A stretch of DNA of 64,000 nucleotides from Hymenoscyphus infarciens (taxonomy: Eukaryota; Ascomycota; Leotiomycetes; Helotiales; Helotiaceae): the NCBI GenBank assembly GCA_001414345.1, contig LLCB01000005.1, positions 310,001 to 374,000 on the forward strand, given 5' to 3'. A model generated the notes under the pieces. It was given only the letters and a program-made list of their open reading frames with translations. It was not told where the DNA came from and ran no database searches. Position 1 is the first letter of the stretch. Each line of letters opens with the position of its first letter. Below are positions 60,086-64,000 of this stretch, in pieces. The translations under genes were made by a program, and so were the position numbers.

Positions 60086-62434
60086 TTACATAGTGAGCCT
60101 CTGCAGTGTCTCACGACTCATCTCCACCTTGCACTTCATTGTCCAATCCTCCAAGGGGGAACTACCATCACCACTACTATCAACAAGTGGTCTGAGATGA
60201 TCAACAACACAATGGCCCACAATAGAATAGCTGCCCTGTTCATTGCCTCTAACCACAGCTGCGACGTCGCAATCCTTGAAAAAGCACAGGTAATCTTCGT
60301 TCGTACTGGGAGTTGATAATAAAACAGAGCCTTCTTCTTCTTTAATATTACCAGGATTCCCGGTTCTTTCATGTTTTGAACACGGTCGTTTCGGTAGGTA
60401 ACTTGACTTCGGTGTTTTGTGGCTGAAGAAAGAGAGAAAAGTGTCTCGTGCCTTGGTTTGAAAAGTTCTAACACTTTTTTGCCTACAGTAACAGCCGTAC
60501 GGAGTTATTGTGAACTTTTGTCGGTAGAAGGTACGTGGCGTATTGCTAGAAAAGGGAGGGACGTTCTGGCTGCGCTTGAACGGAAGGCTTAACCCTAACC
60601 AAACTTGCTGTTTGCTGGGGAGAGTCTCAATTTCGTCGCCGTTCAGTACCGTCAGCATTGAGATGGAAGTCTCCCAAGAGATTCTCTTGCCAAGAACTCC
60701 AGACAACACAAGGTTTCCATGCTTCTTGTAAGACCTTAATGAACATTTAGGAAGTTCACCGTCCCAGAACGGCTCGCCTAATACCTTCTGAAGAAGATGA
60801 CTAAAGGACACCAAGTAGTCATCATTTCCATCCCAAAGAGAGGCTTCAAGAACTTCGTCGTAAAGTTCAGCGGCAGATTTGGAATAGTCAGGTGTAATAG
60901 CGTGAGAAGGTTCCGCTAAAGCCAACAGGCCGTATACCATATCTCTGGGATCTTTGGTTTGAGCCTTATGGAAAGATGATATAAGAGACCTTAGGGCAAT
61001 TGTCCGAACGCCTGTGGCAACCGTAATGCTGTATGACTCAGAGAATCTGACAGCAGGTGTGTTCCGAAGCTCGCTTTTTATAGCCTTAGAGAAGCTAAAA
61101 TCAAAGCCTAGAACAGACTCGGGACCATTAGTCTTATTTATAGAGCTACCTTGGCTGTACGCAACCGAAAGAAACTTTGAAAACTTCTCCCAAGAAAGTT
61201 CACTTGTACCACAATAGATAACGGGTTCGCAACCTAGGACTACTTCCTGGACGACCCATAGCCTATTCCAATAATCGCGCCTGCATATATCAAGCAAGCC
61301 GATCCGGAAGTCCTCACGCTTAGTATACATAGAGTCTATGGCCTTTAGCTTCAATAGCAAACGAGGAATGAAAATTGACTTACCGTAATTCGTTACGGGA
61401 ACCTCTTCTGTCCATTCGGTCATGTCAAGGATCCGTTGAAGCAGGTATTCCATCTTCTGATCAATATGAGATATCTTGAGTGTTGCGTTCCCTTCAAGAA
61501 ATTGATATTTTGCTTTTTCAAAATCAGATAACATCTTCGATGAAATATCCCTTGTTGCCCGAAGTAATTTTTCTGCGTCAAGTCGTAGGTACAACCAGCC
61601 CTCACCCAAAACCCACGCCTCATGAGCTCTTTCGCGTAGCATATGCGAAAGTTCCGGCTGACGGATTGTAATTTCTATTTAAATCAGGACTTTTCATAAC
61701 TTTTGTGAAGTGAGTTGTCTCAGTCTTACCCATAGAAATGTTACGGTAATCAACGAGTAATTTATCGAAAAACTTTTCCATATCGGAGTATTGGGATTTT
61801 ATAGTACGCTCTACCTCACATATACACTCCCCATAATCTAAAGACATTTGATTAATAGGTTTCCTCTATTGAACGGAAACGGAGAAACTTTACCATCAAG
61901 TGCGATCTTGACTCCTGACTCCGAAGCCTGAAAGTGCGCCATCGCAGTCACGGTTTGGGGGGTTTGTTCGCCTAGCCAGATTCGAAGCCTCTCGCTTTTC
62001 TCGTAAATGCTTCCCATCATCTGGACTTGAGAACTCCTTTCGGTGTCATTGCTTTGATCGATACATAATGCGTCGATCCAAAGCCTCAAGGGCTCCTCTG
62101 GGGTACCGGGCTGCTCGACAGCTCTCTCCGAATCCGACTCTATGCATGCAAGTAATTCTTCATGTGTTAATCTCTGTCGGAAGTGATAAAGCGCAAACCA
62201 GAGATTCCGACCAACACCGACAGATTTTCCGTCGACCAAGATGGATTTGTGTACCTCATCCGCTCCCCAAGTATACGAGAGGGCCTCATAGTCGGGGTTC
62301 TCATCTAATGATACATGCTCGAGGCTGCATCTGATGATTTCCGAGTCGTTATCGGGAAGAAGAGTGATGATTCGAATTTCGTGCTGGCCTAGAGGCGAGT
62401 AGGTGAAGGGTTCGTGTCGCTCCATGTTATTCAT
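60086..62434 (-). CDS. HET-domain protein, het-6/NACHT-less type
   Basis: Three exons fit: 62434-61913, 61865-61730 and 61674-60086, giving 748 aa. The HET domain starts almost at the N-terminus: YEALSYTWG at 49-57, LWIDALCIDQSND at 118-130, GSIYEKSERLRIWLG, then RDYWNRLWVVQEVVLG and, further on, TKDPRDMVYGLLALA, the full order of het-6-like proteins. The C-terminal third is Lys/Ser-rich and ends near a conserved-looking DYLCFFKDCDVAAVVRG segment. Intron 2 (donor GTAAGA) is solid. Intron 1 needs an unusual GTCAAG donor to restore frame over 47 nt; without it the HET domain is frameshifted after residue 198. Such proteins mediate heterokaryon incompatibility. Whether this allele is functional depends on that first joint. 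Confidence 0.8.
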
Positions 62435-63028
62435 GGTAAAAGTGTTTTTTGAAAACGACCATCACAAACAGACGGGATCTTGTCGACTGTAGACGGTAGA
62501 GTAGAAAGCGAAACCTAGATTCGGTGAGCCCAATTCAGCATGGTATGAGGCTGTGAGCGCTAAGCCACACTAGTAACTTTTCAGCCTATAAGCAGCTGAA
62601 AATTGAGGCTAGCAACACAAGCTTCCCCCCAAGTACATGTGCCTTTGTAAGAAATAGTCTAGGAGAAATATATCTATTGTCCAATTGATTTAGAAGAGTC
62701 GAGAACTCCTTTTGCCGTTTTTTTTAAAGTAATCTTATACAGTTCTTCAAGTTGTCTAAGACTTTCTCAGGTAGCCAATAAGAAGGTACGCAGAAAAGAG
62801 GCTTGCCTTCGAGAGGAGAACCCGGGAATCAGCGACCATATCAACTTAAGTGTAGCTTAACACAACGGAATTGGAAAAATAAGCAAAAAATACGACAAGG
62901 CTCAGAAACATAGTAAATAATTGTTTTTACGAGTTTCAGTCATTTTACAAGCTTTTAAGTTTAATCTCGCTTTTTAAGAGGAAGTCGGATCGCTAAATCT
63001 CAGTACTGTCCTAAAGTCTCGAGATGCC
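62435..63028. other. Upstream flank of the second HET gene
   Basis: About 600 bases upstream of the start at 62434, presumably its promoter. No gene or element is recognised before the TIR element at 63031. Confidence 0.4.
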
Positions 63029-63030
63029 TA

Positions 63031-63225
63031 GGGCCTGTTTAGCACGTATATATTTTATTATAAATATATAGGAGATTTTTACACGAGTATAGAAGCAAAA
63101 GGTGCTCGTATATTTCTAATTATATTATGAATTTTTTTATAAATATATTAGCTTACTATTTAGCTCGTTATATATATAGTAGTATATATAATCGTAGAAG
63201 ACTCTAATATAGTAAAGTTTTAAGA

Positions 63226-63257
<32 letters not shown>

Positions 63258-63797
63258 ATATACTAACGTTTAGCTAGTAGATATCGTAGTATATACTTTT
63301 ACTCGTACTTCTATTAAATATATATATTAACATATATATATTTAATCTCTTAATCTTTAACTTAAATATAGATATATATCTTTTCTCTTCTTTACTACTA
63401 TTACTACTATAACTACTATTAAAGTTTAAATAATATATACTATACTCTCTTTTAAGCTAAATAATTTAGAATATATTTTAAATTAAACTTATAATATAAA
63501 TAGATATATATAAGCATCTTTTGATTTTATACTCGTTTATAAATCTTCTATATCTAAATTATATTATATATATGCTAAGTAGACTCTAAGAGAGTATATT
63601 ATTCAATTTTAATTATATATATCTTAATATATATATATATATATATAAAGAAATAGTAAGTAAAAGTGCGTACTATAAATTATACTAGCTAAATGTTAGT
63701 ATATATTATAATATATATATATATATTATATTACCTCTTTATTCTCTGTAGTATATATCTTAAAAGAGAACTAATATATACGAGCTAAATAGGCTCT
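63031..63797. mobile_element. AT-rich MITE-like element with TA target duplication
   Basis: The left end GGGCCTGTTTAGCACGTATATA is mirrored at the right end, which reads TATATACGAGCTAAATAGGCTCT on the plus strand. Both edges abut TA (63029-63030 and 63798-63799), the signature of Tc1/mariner-type insertion. The 767-bp interior is very AT-rich, with a (TA)n run near 63222-63250 and no coding frame. Interior words match the possible element at 26165. Confidence 0.7.
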
Positions 63798-63799
63798 TA

Positions 63800-64000
63800 G
63801 AGAACGTTAGTTCTACGACTATCTATTTAAAACTTAGACTGATAAATATTATAATAAACGACACCGATGTAAGCTACGTAAGACACAACCCATCGAAAAG
63901 GCTCTTATACTATAACAGAGAGTTAAGTCCTACCTCTCACTAGGCTATGAAGTGTACCTGTACAGTGAGTCTTTTAGTGGGGAACCTACCCACTAAAAAA
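63800..64000. other. Window end, unassigned
   Basis: About 200 bases of mixed composition. The last bases contain a short inverted repeat (TAGTGGG...CCCACTA around AACCTA). The feature it belongs to runs off the window, so I do not assign it. Confidence 0.3.

Overview
This window is nuclear DNA of a filamentous ascomycete (Pezizomycotina). Genes carry short 47-98 nt introns with GTAAGT-like donors and CTAAC/CTGAC-like branch points. They encode fungus-specific families (PIR cell-wall protein, GH17 BtgC, two HET-domain proteins, Mcp1), and transposon relics carry the C-to-T/G-to-A scars of repeat-induced point mutation (RIP). A Leotiomycetes/Helotiales-like fungus is my guess, from general look only; no marker here settles it.

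The window alternates gene-bearing blocks of ordinary composition with AT-rich blocks almost devoid of CA and TG dinucleotides. Layout: PIR cell-wall protein (0.2-1.4 kb, minus); gene-free DNA to 4.7 kb; a long AT-rich and repeat-derived tract (4.7-16.2 kb) with a solo LTR nested in an older repeat and a TIR/MITE element; a btgC-like glucanase (16.9-19.0 kb, minus); an isochorismatase-family hydrolase (20.7-21.4 kb, plus); a decayed gene tail; a TIR element with a palindromic tandem array and a second RIP-mutated LTR (22.5-23.9 kb); more AT-rich DNA; an ankyrin-like pseudogene (26.5-27.3 kb); a membrane-anchored lectin-like protein (27.8-29.3 kb, minus).

An 11.8 kb RIP-saturated LTR retrotransposon fills 30.8-42.6 kb. 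Its 159-bp LTRs differ only by transitions, it has a GTGT target duplication, and it lies on the minus strand with a recognisable but stop-riddled Gypsy-type reverse transcriptase. Right next to it starts the conserved block: a four-exon HET-domain protein (42.8-45.6 kb, minus), the pyruvate dehydrogenase E1 beta subunit (47.2-48.4 kb, plus), a divergent pair of a C2H2 zinc-finger protein and Mcp1 (50.9-52.6 kb), and cysteine dioxygenase (55.3-56.3 kb, plus). A second HET protein (60.1-62.4 kb, minus) and a TIR/MITE (63.0-63.8 kb) close the window.

The genes do not form a pathway cluster. Housekeeping metabolism (PDB1, CDO, Mcp1) sits beside fast-evolving surface and self-recognition genes (PIR, BtgC, lectin-like, HET) that border the RIP-mutated blocks. 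The least explained structures are two tandem arrays in otherwise ordinary DNA: a roughly 19-bp GTAAGC-type minisatellite (49.2-49.9 kb) and a family of roughly 150-260 bp hairpin-bearing units sharing a GTTTTGTTGCACATCGC core (56.7-57.9 kb). Exon boundaries were placed by eye from splice signals and reading-frame continuity.
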